Shown here piece after piece: positions 8,184 through 15,278 of a DNA stretch of 25,439 bases. The notes under the pieces were generated by a model. That model was not told where the DNA came from. It made no database searches and saw only the letters and a program-made list of their open reading frames with translations. Source of the DNA: a virus; IMG/VR virus record IMGVR_UViG_3300032084_000482, positions 1 through 25,439 of that record; one strand, 5' to 3'. Positions within the stretch are counted from its first letter, which is position 1. Each line of letters begins with the position of its first letter. Position numbers and translations under genes: made by a program.

Positions 8184-9026
8184 ATGCCTTTAGCAAAAAG
8201 TTTTAATATCGTACTGGAGGAATCCTCGGCTGAAAATGAATATGTTGTTTTAGATGGAACAGATAGCACTGGTGTTGCTGACTCTGGAGATAGAGTCATT
8301 GGGCTAGATGCAAGTCAAAGTGAAGCAAAACCAGAATGGTTAACTGAAGCAGCTGATGGGTCTGGAGATTACGCAAAAGAAAATGTTATCGCATTTGATG
8401 GTGGTTGGGGATTTCAACCTGGCTCAGCTGCAACTGGTAACGATAACGCAAACGCAGATCCAGAAATTATATCTGCAATAAGAGGACTAAGAAAGTCAAT
8501 AGATGTTCCTACTGCACCACAAATAACAATAGGTAATGCATCAGATAAAACAAAGTATTATCCAGACGGAGATACTTTTAGTGGTGCTGCTTCATCATCT
8601 GCTGGTGATATTGTCGTGTATGTAAGATTTAACGAGCAAGTTGATGTTACAGGAACTCCACAATTGCAGTTGAAACAAGCAACTGCATTAGGTTCTAACT
8701 TTGGAACTATAATGGATTTCAATACAACATACTCAGACTTATCAAATGGTATTGTTGCATTTGCATTAGCTGCTGGAACAGATACCAGAACAACAAATGT
8801 CACAAATAATACTTTAGGTGTTAATTCAGATGATACTATCGGTTTAAACAGTGGCACAATTAGTAAAGTTGCTGGTGATAGAGTATTAGATGAAGAAGGT
8901 AATCCATTAAGATTAGATTCTACTGCTGCTAATACGGACACAAATGGATTGTTAAGACTAGAAGGAATTATGGCTGCAGATTTAACAATGACTGCTGATG
9001 CAGACGCAAAGTTCACTGTATCTTAA
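8184..9026 (+). CDS. Probable virion protein with Ig-like domain
   Basis: A 280-residue acidic protein rich in A, D, T, S and G with almost no cysteine, as is typical of exposed virion proteins. Residues about 1-110 form an N-terminal part (VVLDGTDSTGVADSGDRVIG). Residues about 125-275 look like a bacterial Ig-like/SwmB-type beta-sandwich: IVVYVRFNEQVDVTGTPQL, followed by a run of short strands and ending near ADLTM. Such domains decorate capsids, tails or fibres and bind surfaces. The gene has its own late promoter 26 bases upstream and a strong AGGAGA site, and is followed immediately by another late promoter, so it appears to form an independently expressed unit. The structural role is inferred from composition and the Ig-like pattern; a head decoration protein or a fibre are both possible. 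Confidence 0.75.
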   Translation: MPLAKSFNIVLEESSAENEYVVLDGTDSTGVADSGDRVIGLDASQSEAKPEWLTEAADGSGDYAKENVIAFDGGWGFQPGSAATGNDNANADPEIISAIRGLRKSIDVPTAPQITIGNASDKTKYYPDGDTFSGAASSSAGDIVVYVRFNEQVDVTGTPQLQLKQATALGSNFGTIMDFNTTYSDLSNGIVAFALAAGTDTRTTNVTNNTLGVNSDDTIGLNSGTISKVAGDRVLDEEGNPLRLDSTAANTDTNGLLRLEGIMAADLTMTADADAKFTVS

Positions 9027-9030
9027 CTCG

Positions 9031-9038
9031 TATAAATA
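9031..9038 (+). promoter_or_regulatory. T4-type late promoter
   Basis: The third exact TATAAATA, four bases after the stop of the Ig-like protein and 33 bases before a GTG start. It shares the TATAAATAGTTT context with the 8151 copy. Confidence 0.78.
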
Positions 9039-9070
9039 GTTTTATAATTTTTTGAATTGAGAGGTTTTTT

Positions 9071-9280
9071 GTGATTACTGAAGAATTAATTAAAGAAAGA
9101 ATTTCTGTAATAGAATCAGATATTGAAAAGGTACAAAAAGAGATATCTGATGCAGAAAAAAAGAGAACTGAGTCTATTGGTTTGTTAAATGCACTTACTG
9201 GTGCAAAGCAACAATGTCTTAGTTTTTTAAAAGAATTTAGTAATGATGACCAGCCATCTGGTCAAAGTGATGTAGGATAA
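9071..9280 (+). CDS. Small coiled-coil phage protein
   Basis: A 69-residue protein starting at GTG, with GAGAGG a few bases upstream and a late promoter 33 bases upstream. Residues about 1-45 are a helix with heptad-like hydrophobic spacing and many E and K (ELIKERISVIESDIEKVQ), so a coiled coil is likely. A short tail rich in D, S, Q and G follows. Small coiled-coil proteins in phage late operons often serve as assembly chaperones or head/tail accessory subunits, but nothing in the sequence fixes the role. The stop codon falls in a small hairpin (9271-9289). The gene is convincing because of its promoter and position; the function is unknown. Confidence 0.65.
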   Translation: MITEELIKERISVIESDIEKVQKEISDAEKKRTESIGLLNALTGAKQQCLSFLKEFSNDDQPSGQSDVG

Positions 9281-9289
9281 TTACCTACA
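9271..9289 (+). other. Small RNA hairpin at gene end
   Basis: TGTAGG pairs with CCTACA across a seven-base loop that contains the stop codon of the preceding gene. No T-run follows, so this is not a standard terminator. It may protect or process the 3' end of the short late mRNA. Confidence 0.35.
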
Positions 9290-9345
9290 GTAAAATTCCC
9301 TAACACAATTAAGTGGGTGGGTTAATATTATTAAGGAGAAGCCAA

Positions 9346-9813
9346 ATGGCTGATAAGAAAATTACGGCGTTAACCGACTTAAGTACAGGTATTGCATCTG
9401 GTGACTTATTTCATGTTGTTGATGATCCAACAGGAACACCAATCAACAAAAAAATGAGTGTTGCTGACTTCTTGGGAAATCTTCCTACAGGAGCTCCAGT
9501 AGGTTTCAGTACAGAAGATGTTGATACAGCTGCTACTTTATCAAACAATGCTACAGTATCGTTTGTTACTGGTGCTGCAACAATTCTTGGTGACGGAACA
9601 TTAGCTGGACAGTTAAAAATCATCATTTGTGATGGTGTTGCTACACTTGCTGATGTGGACTACACTGATTCCAATGGTGCTGTTGCAACTACAACATTTG
9701 AAGCTGTTGGTGAGTCTGTTAGTTGTATCTGGAGTGGTACTGCTTGGACTCTAATTGCATATGGTACTGGTGCTGCTACTGCTAACTTAGTTGGTACACA
9801 GGACAACACATAA
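9346..9813 (+). CDS. Phage structural protein of the ADKKITALTDL type
   Basis: A 155-residue protein. I placed the start at ATG 9346 because AAGGAGA lies at an ideal spacing and because MADKKITALTDL is a start I recognise from marine phage virion proteins; an upstream in-frame extension has no ribosome-binding site. The N-terminal part (1-50) contains DLFHVVDDPTGTPINKK. The remainder is rich in A, T, G and V and likely beta-stranded (TLADVDYTDSNGAV, WSGTAWTLIAYGTG). These features suit a tail-fibre or head-fibre subunit with a carboxy-terminal beta domain. The gene ends at a strong terminator about 20 bases downstream, so together with the 9071 gene it forms a short transcript. The precise location in the virion cannot be read from sequence. 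Confidence 0.75.
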   Translation: MADKKITALTDLSTGIASGDLFHVVDDPTGTPINKKMSVADFLGNLPTGAPVGFSTEDVDTAATLSNNATVSFVTGAATILGDGTLAGQLKIIICDGVATLADVDYTDSNGAVATTTFEAVGESVSCIWSGTAWTLIAYGTGAATANLVGTQDNT

Positions 9814-9834
9814 TATTTTTATGTGTTTTTGTTT

Positions 9835-9862
9835 GGGTGGGGGGATTTTCCCCCCATTCTTT
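9835..9862 (+). terminator. Strong rho-independent terminator
   Basis: TGGGGGGA at 9838-9845 pairs with TCCCCCCA at 9849-9856 over a three-base TTT loop; up to three further pairs are possible outside this. A T-rich stretch (TTCTTTT) follows. It is the only GC-rich hairpin of this strength that I noticed in an otherwise AT-rich window. It separates the fibre-type gene from the tagged-protein genes downstream. Confidence 0.85.
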
Positions 9863-9879
9863 TACATAGGAATGGGAAA

Positions 9880-10338
9880 ATGAAATCATTTAAAAAGTAC
9901 ATCAAAGAAGAAAATAGAGGACTCAGTAGAATGGGTGGTGTTGGAGTTGGAACGACACATTCTCAAGCAGTTGATATGAATATCAATCCAGCTGCGATTT
10001 CAAATCCAAATGTTATTAGAAGATTAAACGCATATGTTGGTGCAATTGCAAACATGGAGTATATGTTACCAGAGCATGCACTAAACAAATTAAAAGAAAA
10101 ATTAGGTAGACTTGGTTTTTCTTTTGGACAGATTCCAGAGATGACAGAAAAAAGTGGTTCATTTGATTTACCATTATCCTTGTTTGGTGGAAGATATGGA
10201 AAAGATTTAGATACACCAGCCGATGAAATTATAAATGACGATGGTATATCAAACAAAATTGAGGGTGGTTTAGCACTAAAAATACAGTATGAAATGACAA
10301 GTAATAATAGCTGTAAGGTGTTTGCCAAAGTAGAATAA
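9880..10338 (+). CDS. Putative head-targeted phage protein
   Basis: A 152-residue protein. I chose the start at ATG 9880 because the upstream in-frame extension would be translated from the terminator hairpin. The N-terminus MKSFKKYIKEE is one of the clearest matches in the window to the T4 internal-protein targeting sequence, with I-K-E as the predicted protease site. Residues after about 20 (MGGVGVGTTHSQAVDMNINP) lead into a helical region and then a segment (FDLPLSLFGGRYGKD). The C-terminal part (GGLALKIQYEMTSNNSCKVFAKVE) looks like a beta strand pair. No known enzymatic motif is seen. It shares a TAATG overlap with the next gene. I propose packaging in the head; function unknown. Confidence 0.75.
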   Translation: MKSFKKYIKEENRGLSRMGGVGVGTTHSQAVDMNINPAAISNPNVIRRLNAYVGAIANMEYMLPEHALNKLKEKLGRLGFSFGQIPEMTEKSGSFDLPLSLFGGRYGKDLDTPADEIINDDGISNKIEGGLALKIQYEMTSNNSCKVFAKVE

Positions 10339-10700
10339 TGTACGAAAAAATCACTCCTGAGAATGTTGTGATGTATGCAATTAAACATTATGACAATCCA
10401 CAGTGTGAGGGTGAGAAAGAGTTTCAAGATGACATGAAACGATTTAAGTATATTAAAAGACTACTTAGAAAATATCACGACACTAAAATATTAAAAGAAA
10501 GACTTATATTAAATCACTTAACAGTATTACATAATGTTTTTGGTTCTACTGCTTGCACTACATTATTAATTTTTAAAATTCAAGAAGAATACTGGCCTAC
10601 ACTTAAATCATTTCTAATTTTCCTAAATAGTATTACAGAAGAAGAACTATCTCATGTTAAAAAAGATGAGTATGTTTTTAAAAAATTAGAGGAACTTTAA
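10338..10700 (+). CDS. Conserved T4-like marine phage protein, unknown function
   Basis: A 120-residue, mostly helical protein (MYEKITPENVVMYAIKHY; RLILNHLTVLHNVFG) of a kind I recognise from other marine T4-like phages, although I cannot assign a function. It carries two cysteines only and no signal peptide, although residues around 70-95 are rather hydrophobic (VFGSTACTTLLIF). It lacks the targeting leader found on its neighbours. Translation is coupled at both ends by TAATG overlaps (ATG shares its A with the previous stop; its own stop shares with the next start), so it is expressed with the flanking genes. A role in head or tail assembly is a guess from position. Confidence 0.75.
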   Translation: MYEKITPENVVMYAIKHYDNPQCEGEKEFQDDMKRFKYIKRLLRKYHDTKILKERLILNHLTVLHNVFGSTACTTLLIFKIQEEYWPTLKSFLIFLNSITEEELSHVKKDEYVFKKLEEL

Positions 10701-11314
10701 TGGGAAGAGCGATAGATTTATTTGTTACATACAGATTTATCAAATTACTTACAACACCATTTCAAAAAACTGATGCATTTAAACTTGGCATCATAGATGA
10801 AAATGGTAATCGTATTCGTCAACCCAATTCTACAAAACCAGCTGTTGAGCTTGCTACAACAGAACAAAAAAACGCATACACAATACTTCACAAATTAGTT
10901 TTCAATATCAAAAAATTATTTGCAAAAGTGCCAGGCTTAAGAACTAAAGTTGGAACTTATGCAGCTGCACTATTTTTACTCAAAGATACATTCAAGGAGC
11001 ATGTTGAAGATCCAGATATGTTTGAAAAAGAATTTATGAAATACTTAAAAGAAAATGATGTAGAATTAGATAACTCTATATCAGAAGAAGTTATAGGATT
11101 TGGTGAGATATTACCAAAAGGTGAGTATGTTCTAATTAATGATATTCTAAATAAAGAAGAAGAAGAATTAACTGCAAAAAAAGGTGATAAAGTTATTGCA
11201 TTTGATGATGAATCACCAATTGATACAGTTTTGGGTGTTGAGATATTTCCAGTAGTGCATGATAAAACCCAAGAAAAAATTTATGTAAGTTTAGAGGATA
11301 TTAAAAATGGGTAA
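10700..11314 (+). CDS. Conserved T4-like phage protein, possible structural
   Basis: A 204-residue protein beginning MGRAIDLFVTYRFIKLLTTPF, a start familiar from hypothetical proteins in marine T4-like phages. Residues 1-110 are largely helical, with a central helix KVGTYAAALFLLKD that could be buried or membrane-interacting. The C-terminal part (about 120-200) is acidic and stranded, with KGEYVLINDIL and IFPVVHDKTQEKIYVSLEDI. No catalytic motif, signal peptide or targeting leader is visible. The start codon overlaps the upstream stop (TAATG) and the gene overlaps the next by eight bases. The conserved gene order with the 10338 protein suggests a shared role, probably in virion assembly, but this is inference. 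Confidence 0.75.
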   Translation: MGRAIDLFVTYRFIKLLTTPFQKTDAFKLGIIDENGNRIRQPNSTKPAVELATTEQKNAYTILHKLVFNIKKLFAKVPGLRTKVGTYAAALFLLKDTFKEHVEDPDMFEKEFMKYLKENDVELDNSISEEVIGFGEILPKGEYVLINDILNKEEEELTAKKGDKVIAFDDESPIDTVLGVEIFPVVHDKTQEKIYVSLEDIKNG

Positions 11315-11828
11315 GAAATGGACAGAGGTTGATGTTTACACAGGCCTAGTTAAAAAAGAAGATGCACCAACAAACGCAACTGGTGTTAATGTTGCTGGAA
11401 CTGGTGATGACTCATCAGTAGTTGTTGTAAAAAAGAAAAAGAAAAAAACATTGATTGATGCACGATCAAAAAAATACAAAGAGCATCGTAGAAAACTAGA
11501 GCAAGCAAGACAGAGAAGGCTTGCAAGGCAAGAGCAAAGTAATCTTGTAAAAAAAGTTAAAGAAAATATTGGTGAATTTAATCGTGAACAATATCTTGAA
11601 GAAGATAATGTTGCAAATTTAAGAGATATCGTTAAAAGAAAATCTGCAAAAAGTTTAAAATTTAAAGATGGCTCTATGAAAGTAGATTTGTTTACTGCGA
11701 GTGCAATAGTTCAAATTTTAGATAAAGTAAAGCCAGAAACTAAAAATAAAATGATAAGTATAATTAACAATGGCACAAAGTCACAGATTATGAAACTTCA
11801 GCAAGTGGCAATGAAAGCAATTAAGTAG
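11307..11828 (+). CDS. Conserved basic phage protein
   Basis: A 173-residue protein. Residues 1-45 (MGKKWTEVDVYTGL, then a V- and T-rich stretch) lead into a run of lysines (VVKKKKKKT) and an arginine-rich helix (EHRRKLEQARQRRLARQEQ) suggesting nucleic acid or capsid-core contact. Residues about 100-173 are a helical domain (VDLFTASAIVQILDKV; NKMISIINNGTKSQIMKLQQ) resembling the ends of other marine phage proteins. The ARQRRLARQEQ segment echoes the C-terminus of the 2422-2832 protein. An I-G-E triplet at about 91-93 precedes the C-terminal domain, so protease trimming is possible. The gene overlaps the previous one by eight bases. Function unknown; an internal head protein is my best guess. 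Confidence 0.75.
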   Translation: MGKKWTEVDVYTGLVKKEDAPTNATGVNVAGTGDDSSVVVVKKKKKKTLIDARSKKYKEHRRKLEQARQRRLARQEQSNLVKKVKENIGEFNREQYLEEDNVANLRDIVKRKSAKSLKFKDGSMKVDLFTASAIVQILDKVKPETKNKMISIINNGTKSQIMKLQQVAMKAIK

Positions 11829-11834
11829 AAATGT

Positions 11835-13085
11835 ATGAAAACATTTCAAGAGTATTACTCAAATTCTTTAGACACATATCCTTATGGTGGCGCATCAGTT
11901 GGGCCAGGAATGGGGCAATATGTTCCAGTTGCAGATCTTAATTTAAGAGCTCAAAAAGAAAAAGAAGTAAAAAAATCAGACATTGACCAACTTGAAAAAT
12001 ATGCAGATAGATTATTTGGTGCAGTTGGTATAGATGTAGAATTTACACGACACTTTCTTGATCGTGTTAATGATGCAAGAAATAAAGTTCAAATCACACC
12101 ATCAGAACTCACTCGTCTATTCAGACAATCCTATAAAAAGTTTGGTAAAAGAATTGCAAAGTTAGGCCCTGATGCAGAGGCAGTTATTACGGATATGAAA
12201 ACTGATATCAACATGCCTTTTGTTTTAAATTTAAAAGGTGGTGAATTAGAACTCATTGCAAAAACTGTAATGAGAAAGAAAGACTTTAAAACACAAAATC
12301 CAAAACTTGCATTTGAGGGTATCGGAGAGCCAAACATATTCAGTCAAAAGAATCCTAGAATACCAAGAAAAAAAGGACAGCCAGCAAAGTCAAAGAAACA
12401 TTCTGATTTATATACAGATGAAGACCCAAAGGGAACAATACATGGCTTAGGTTTTAAAGATGTCGCAACTGCAAGAGCAAGTGTTAAAAAAATAGAATCA
12501 TCTGGTAGAACACACGCACATAAAATACAAGCTGCAATCGCAATGGAGCAAAGAGCAAGAGTGATGGGAAAAACAGCAGAGGCAAATGTTTATCGTGCAT
12601 ATATTGAAAAAATGAAAAAGAAAACTAAAGAGATGAGAAAAGAAGATGCACATGGTTTTAACTGCCCGCCTGGATATAAATTTGATAAAAAATTAATGGC
12701 ATGTGTTCCAAAGAAAACAAAATTTAAAACAGTATATGCATATCCATATTTTGGTGGTGGAACTAAGAGTGGAGACCAATCTGGAGAAACACAGAGTGGA
12801 CAAAATGGAAATGGGAATGGTAATGGTGGTAATGGTAATGGTAATGGTGGTAATGGTAATGGTGGAAATGGTGGTAATGGTGCAAGTGGAGGAGAATCAT
12901 ACATAGTTGCAGATGTAAGAAAGATGTCTGGTGGTGGATATGGTGTATACGCAGATAAGTTCGTTAAAGGCAAAAGAGTTACACTACCAAGTGGTAAGCA
13001 CGCAAAAGAACTTAAAAAAGTTTATCGTAGTAAAGAAAAGGCAAATAAATACATGGCTGCGATTATGATAGGAAAAGGTGGGTAA
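11835..13085 (+). CDS. Head-targeted multidomain protein with Gly/Asn linker
   Basis: A 416-residue protein. Its N-terminus MKTFQEYYSN is nearly the T4 internal-protein leader MKTYQEFIAE. Domain A (about 66-160) starts FTRHFLDRVNDARN and ends in TVMRKKDFKTQNP, compact and mixed alpha/beta. Domain B (about 190-262) contains YTDEDPKGTIHGLGF, SSGRTHAHKIQAAIAMEQRA and YRAYIEKMKKK, a module I have seen in other phage and bacterial proteins of unknown function. A CPPGYKFDKKLMAC segment (277-290) may bind metal or form a disulfide. A flexible linker made of glycine and asparagine (about 313-353) leads to a C-terminal domain (354-412; GGYGVYADKFVKGKRVTLPS). It shares TAATG with the next gene. The modular layout suits a packaged, possibly processed protein. 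No activity can be assigned. Confidence 0.75.
   Translation: MKTFQEYYSNSLDTYPYGGASVGPGMGQYVPVADLNLRAQKEKEVKKSDIDQLEKYADRLFGAVGIDVEFTRHFLDRVNDARNKVQITPSELTRLFRQSYKKFGKRIAKLGPDAEAVITDMKTDINMPFVLNLKGGELELIAKTVMRKKDFKTQNPKLAFEGIGEPNIFSQKNPRIPRKKGQPAKSKKHSDLYTDEDPKGTIHGLGFKDVATARASVKKIESSGRTHAHKIQAAIAMEQRARVMGKTAEANVYRAYIEKMKKKTKEMRKEDAHGFNCPPGYKFDKKLMACVPKKTKFKTVYAYPYFGGGTKSGDQSGETQSGQNGNGNGNGGNGNGNGGNGNGGNGGNGASGGESYIVADVRKMSGGGYGVYADKFVKGKRVTLPSGKHAKELKKVYRSKEKANKYMAAIMIGKGG
12802..12883 (+). repeat. Low-complexity GGTAATGGT repeat encoding Gly/Asn linker
   Basis: Imperfect tandem repeats of GGTAAT and GGTAATGGT encode a run of N-G, G-N-G and G-G units. The unit length is a multiple of three, so slippage changes linker length without breaking the frame. 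The matching minus-strand open frame rich in proline is a shadow. Confidence 0.9.
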
Positions 13086-13897
13086 TGAAAACATTTAAAC
13101 AGTTTACTGAAAGTCTTTGGGCAAACATCCATAAAAAAAGACAGAGAATCAAAAGAGGCTCTGGTGAAAAAATGAGAAAAGTTGGTGATAAAGGAGCTCC
13201 TACACCAGCACAGATGAGGCGTGCAAAAGGTGAGGGATTTCGTGAGGAAATGAAATGTCCGCCTGCAACTCAAAATTTAAAGATTAATACAAAAAACAGA
13301 GATGCAACAATTAAAAACTATAACTATGGCCCTCTGAATGTTGATGAGCCAGGCGACTACTGGAAAAAAATTGCAAGATATTGGAAAACAACTGAACAAG
13401 CTGCAAAGAAGTCTGTATGTAATAACTGTGTTGCGTTTGATGTTTCACCAAGAATGTTAGAGTGTTTACCAGGCGAAACATCTGATAAAGATGGTCGTTT
13501 AGGTTATTGTTGGATGCATCACTTTAAGTGTCATTCTGCAAGAGCGTGTCATACTTGGGCAAAGGGTGGCCCAATTACAACAGATAAGAAATCACATGAT
13601 TGGCAAGAGCGTGCAAAGATGACAGAAAGTGGCCACACGCAACTTGCAAAAACAAATATAAGACAAAAAAGAGAATTAGAAAGATTAAAGGTGCAACACG
13701 ATAGAGAGGACGATAGAGCAAGAAGTCAAGATGTTGCAAGAAAAAATATTCAAACAGAAAAAGCACCTAACACATCAGATGCAATGAAAAGATATAAATC
13801 AGGTAAAGCAGGATTTACTGACATCGCACATTTAAAAGCAAAAGGTTTAATTAAAAGAAGTGATGGAACAAAAAGAAAATCTGATAAATATAAGTAA
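13085..13897 (+). CDS. Head-targeted cysteine-rich phage protein, possible Fe-S or zinc site
   Basis: A 270-residue basic protein. It starts MKTFKQFTES, again the targeting-like leader, followed by an arginine/lysine-rich stretch (ANIHKKRQRIKRGSGEKMRK) frequent in marine T4-like phages. The central domain (about 58-170) has C112-x2-C115-x11-C127-x14-C142 with G-Y-C-W around C142, and then C149 and C155 with several histidines. The four-cysteine spacing resembles high-potential iron-sulfur proteins (C-x2-C-x~16-C-x~13-C with G-[YW]-C), although zinc binding is as likely. The C-terminal third is a charged helix (about 185-225) and a short basic tail. It begins in a TAATG overlap with the previous gene. 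The family is recognisable as a phage domain, but the cofactor is inference. Confidence 0.75.
   Translation: MKTFKQFTESLWANIHKKRQRIKRGSGEKMRKVGDKGAPTPAQMRRAKGEGFREEMKCPPATQNLKINTKNRDATIKNYNYGPLNVDEPGDYWKKIARYWKTTEQAAKKSVCNNCVAFDVSPRMLECLPGETSDKDGRLGYCWMHHFKCHSARACHTWAKGGPITTDKKSHDWQERAKMTESGHTQLAKTNIRQKRELERLKVQHDREDDRARSQDVARKNIQTEKAPNTSDAMKRYKSGKAGFTDIAHLKAKGLIKRSDGTKRKSDKYK
13889..13896 (+). promoter_or_regulatory. Possible variant late promoter
   Basis: TATAAGTA differs by one base from the late promoter box. It overlaps the end of the cysteine-rich protein gene and lies 26 bases before the C1q-like gene, the same distance as at 2 and 8151. The position supports it; the mismatch weakens it. 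Confidence 0.4.
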
Positions 13898-13921
13898 TAA
13901 TTAGATTAAAGGATAAAAAAA

Positions 13922-14683
13922 ATGGGAAGAGCTAGAGAACTTGCAAGAGGTGGTTCAGGAAACTTTAATGATGCGTTGGTATTAGATACTGCAGCTGATG
14001 TTGGAGATAATATTTTATTAGATGGAACTGATACCTCTGCAACTAATGCTGGATTTAATCTTACATTAGAAAATGCATCTAGCGATGGTTCAAGTGTTGT
14101 AGTTAATGCAAATTTAGATGATATAGATGGATATAAAAATGCTGTAGCAGATAGAAAAATAGTATTACCAAATGTAAGCACTGGCGATATGCTTACAACA
14201 AGTTCTGTTGCTGAAACAACAAAAGTGCCAATGTTTTGGGTTACACCAGCTGCTGCTAAAACTATTTCTGATGCTACAAATGCTGTCGTAGAATATGACA
14301 ATGTTCACTTTGATACACATAGTGCATGGGATAATTCAAATTATAGATATGTTGCACCTATTGCTGGATACTATTGGATAAGTATGGGTATATTTTTTGA
14401 CACTACAGCTCATGTTCAAACTCTTTGCACAGCTAGTATAAGATATAATGGTGATACAGTTAATCTTGGTTCTGGTAGAGTAATGTTAAGAAACGGAACT
14501 GATAACAATGAATCTGAATTAGGTGGTTCTGCAGCTTGGATTATTTATTTTAATGGAACATCTGATTATGTAGATGGTTATGCATATATGGACGCAGATG
14601 GAACAAGAACTATTTTAGGTGGTACAGGATATAATCAATCTTGGTTGTGTGGTTATCTATTAAGAGCAGGAGTACAAGTATGA
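13922..14683 (+). CDS. Virion/fibre protein with C1q-like C-terminal domain
   Basis: A 253-residue protein with an N-terminal segment typical of marine phage fibre proteins (MGRARELARGGSG, then ALVLDTAADVGDNILLDGTD). From about residue 103 it reads as a C1q/TNF-like jelly roll: PMFWVTPAA, NVHFDTHSAWDN, YRYVAPIAGYYWISMGIFFD and a final aromatic/glycine strand (SWLCGYLLRAG). C1q-like domains usually form trimers and bind surfaces, suiting a tail fibre or tail-tip adhesin. The start has AAAGGAT upstream. The stop overlaps the next start by ATGA, which suggests that the small downstream protein is a partner. The jelly-roll assignment rests on the conserved pattern of aromatic and glycine residues. 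Confidence 0.75.
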   Translation: MGRARELARGGSGNFNDALVLDTAADVGDNILLDGTDTSATNAGFNLTLENASSDGSSVVVNANLDDIDGYKNAVADRKIVLPNVSTGDMLTTSSVAETTKVPMFWVTPAAAKTISDATNAVVEYDNVHFDTHSAWDNSNYRYVAPIAGYYWISMGIFFDTTAHVQTLCTASIRYNGDTVNLGSGRVMLRNGTDNNESELGGSAAWIIYFNGTSDYVDGYAYMDADGTRTILGGTGYNQSWLCGYLLRAGVQV

Positions 14684-14898
14684 CATTAGCGGGAAAAATA
14701 AAAGTTCTTTATGAAACAATTAGTAACTCAGATTTTAGAGCAGATGGTTTTAATAATGGAAGTATAGTTTTGAGAAATGATGGTAAAAGTCCACCAGATG
14801 GAAAGGTAAAAGTTGGTAATGATTACATTGATTCATGGAATCACCCAACATTAGCACAACCAACACAACAGCAGTTAGATGCAATCAATAACGAATGA
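14680..14898 (+). CDS. Small fibre-associated protein
   Basis: A 72-residue protein; I chose ATG 14680 since it forms an ATGA overlap with the fibre gene stop. The body (GKIKVLYETISNSDFRADGFNNGSIVLRNDG and then IDSWNHPTLAQPTQQQLDAI) ends in a W-x-HP-x-x-x-QPT-x-x-Q-L pattern that resembles small proteins found next to tail-fibre genes (XkdW-like or fibre assembly proteins). No transmembrane segment. It overlaps the spanin gene by ATGA, linking fibre and lysis genes in one transcript. The role is a guess from position and the C-terminal pattern. Confidence 0.65.
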   Translation: MTLAGKIKVLYETISNSDFRADGFNNGSIVLRNDGKSPPDGKVKVGNDYIDSWNHPTLAQPTQQQLDAINNE

Positions 14899-15278
14899 TT
14901 AGAGTATATTTAACAATTGCAGTTGTTGGATTGATTGGTGGTATTGTTTATGGTGGATTTTATTTTTACCAAGATGCACAAAAACGCATTGCAACACTAC
15001 AACAGAATAACGCAAAACTAGAAGTTGTTGCAAAAGAAAACGAGCAAGTTGTACGAAGTATGCGAGTTGAAACTGCAAGATTAAATGATTTAAATCAAAG
15101 TTTACAAGGTAAACTAAGTAGAGCAGAGGAGTCAAGAGAAAGATTACTCACAAGATTACAAGAGATAAACTTGAAAAAAGAATCTATGGTTAACCCTATA
15201 GAAATAGAGAAAAGGATAAATGATGGTACTGATGAGATGTTTAACGATCTTGAGTCTATTACTTCTGTTATTCAGTAG
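14895..15278 (+). CDS. Inner-membrane spanin (Rz-like)
   Basis: A 127-residue protein with a single N-terminal membrane helix (residues about 5-25, LTIAVVGLIGGIVYGGFYFY), then a long, charged coiled coil (about 28-100) that would extend into the periplasm. This is the architecture of i-spanins, which pair with an outer-membrane lipoprotein partner to fuse the two membranes at the last step of lysis. The next gene begins inside it in another frame and encodes a lipoprotein, the classical Rz/Rz1 arrangement. The start overlaps the preceding stop (ATGA). Spanin families are poorly conserved, so the call rests on topology and context. Confidence 0.75.
   Translation: MIRVYLTIAVVGLIGGIVYGGFYFYQDAQKRIATLQQNNAKLEVVAKENEQVVRSMRVETARLNDLNQSLQGKLSRAEESRERLLTRLQEINLKKESMVNPIEIEKRINDGTDEMFNDLESITSVIQ

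Noticed and set aside
8558-9016. Minus-strand frame of 152 codons
   Set aside because: Complement of the threonine/alanine-rich Ig-like domain; no independent support.
9313-9345. Upstream extension of the ADKKITALTDL protein
   Set aside because: The added residues include the ribosome-binding site; the start at 9346 is ideally placed.
9823-9879. Upstream extension of the MKSFKKYIKE protein
   Set aside because: It would be translated through the terminator hairpin and would hide the leader motif.
9963-10427. Minus-strand frame of 154 codons
   Set aside because: Opposite two well-coupled plus-strand genes; no ribosome site and no recognisable protein.
12590-12973. Proline-rich minus-strand frame
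   Set aside because: It is the complement of the Gly/Asn repeat (GGTAAT read backwards gives P and L codons).
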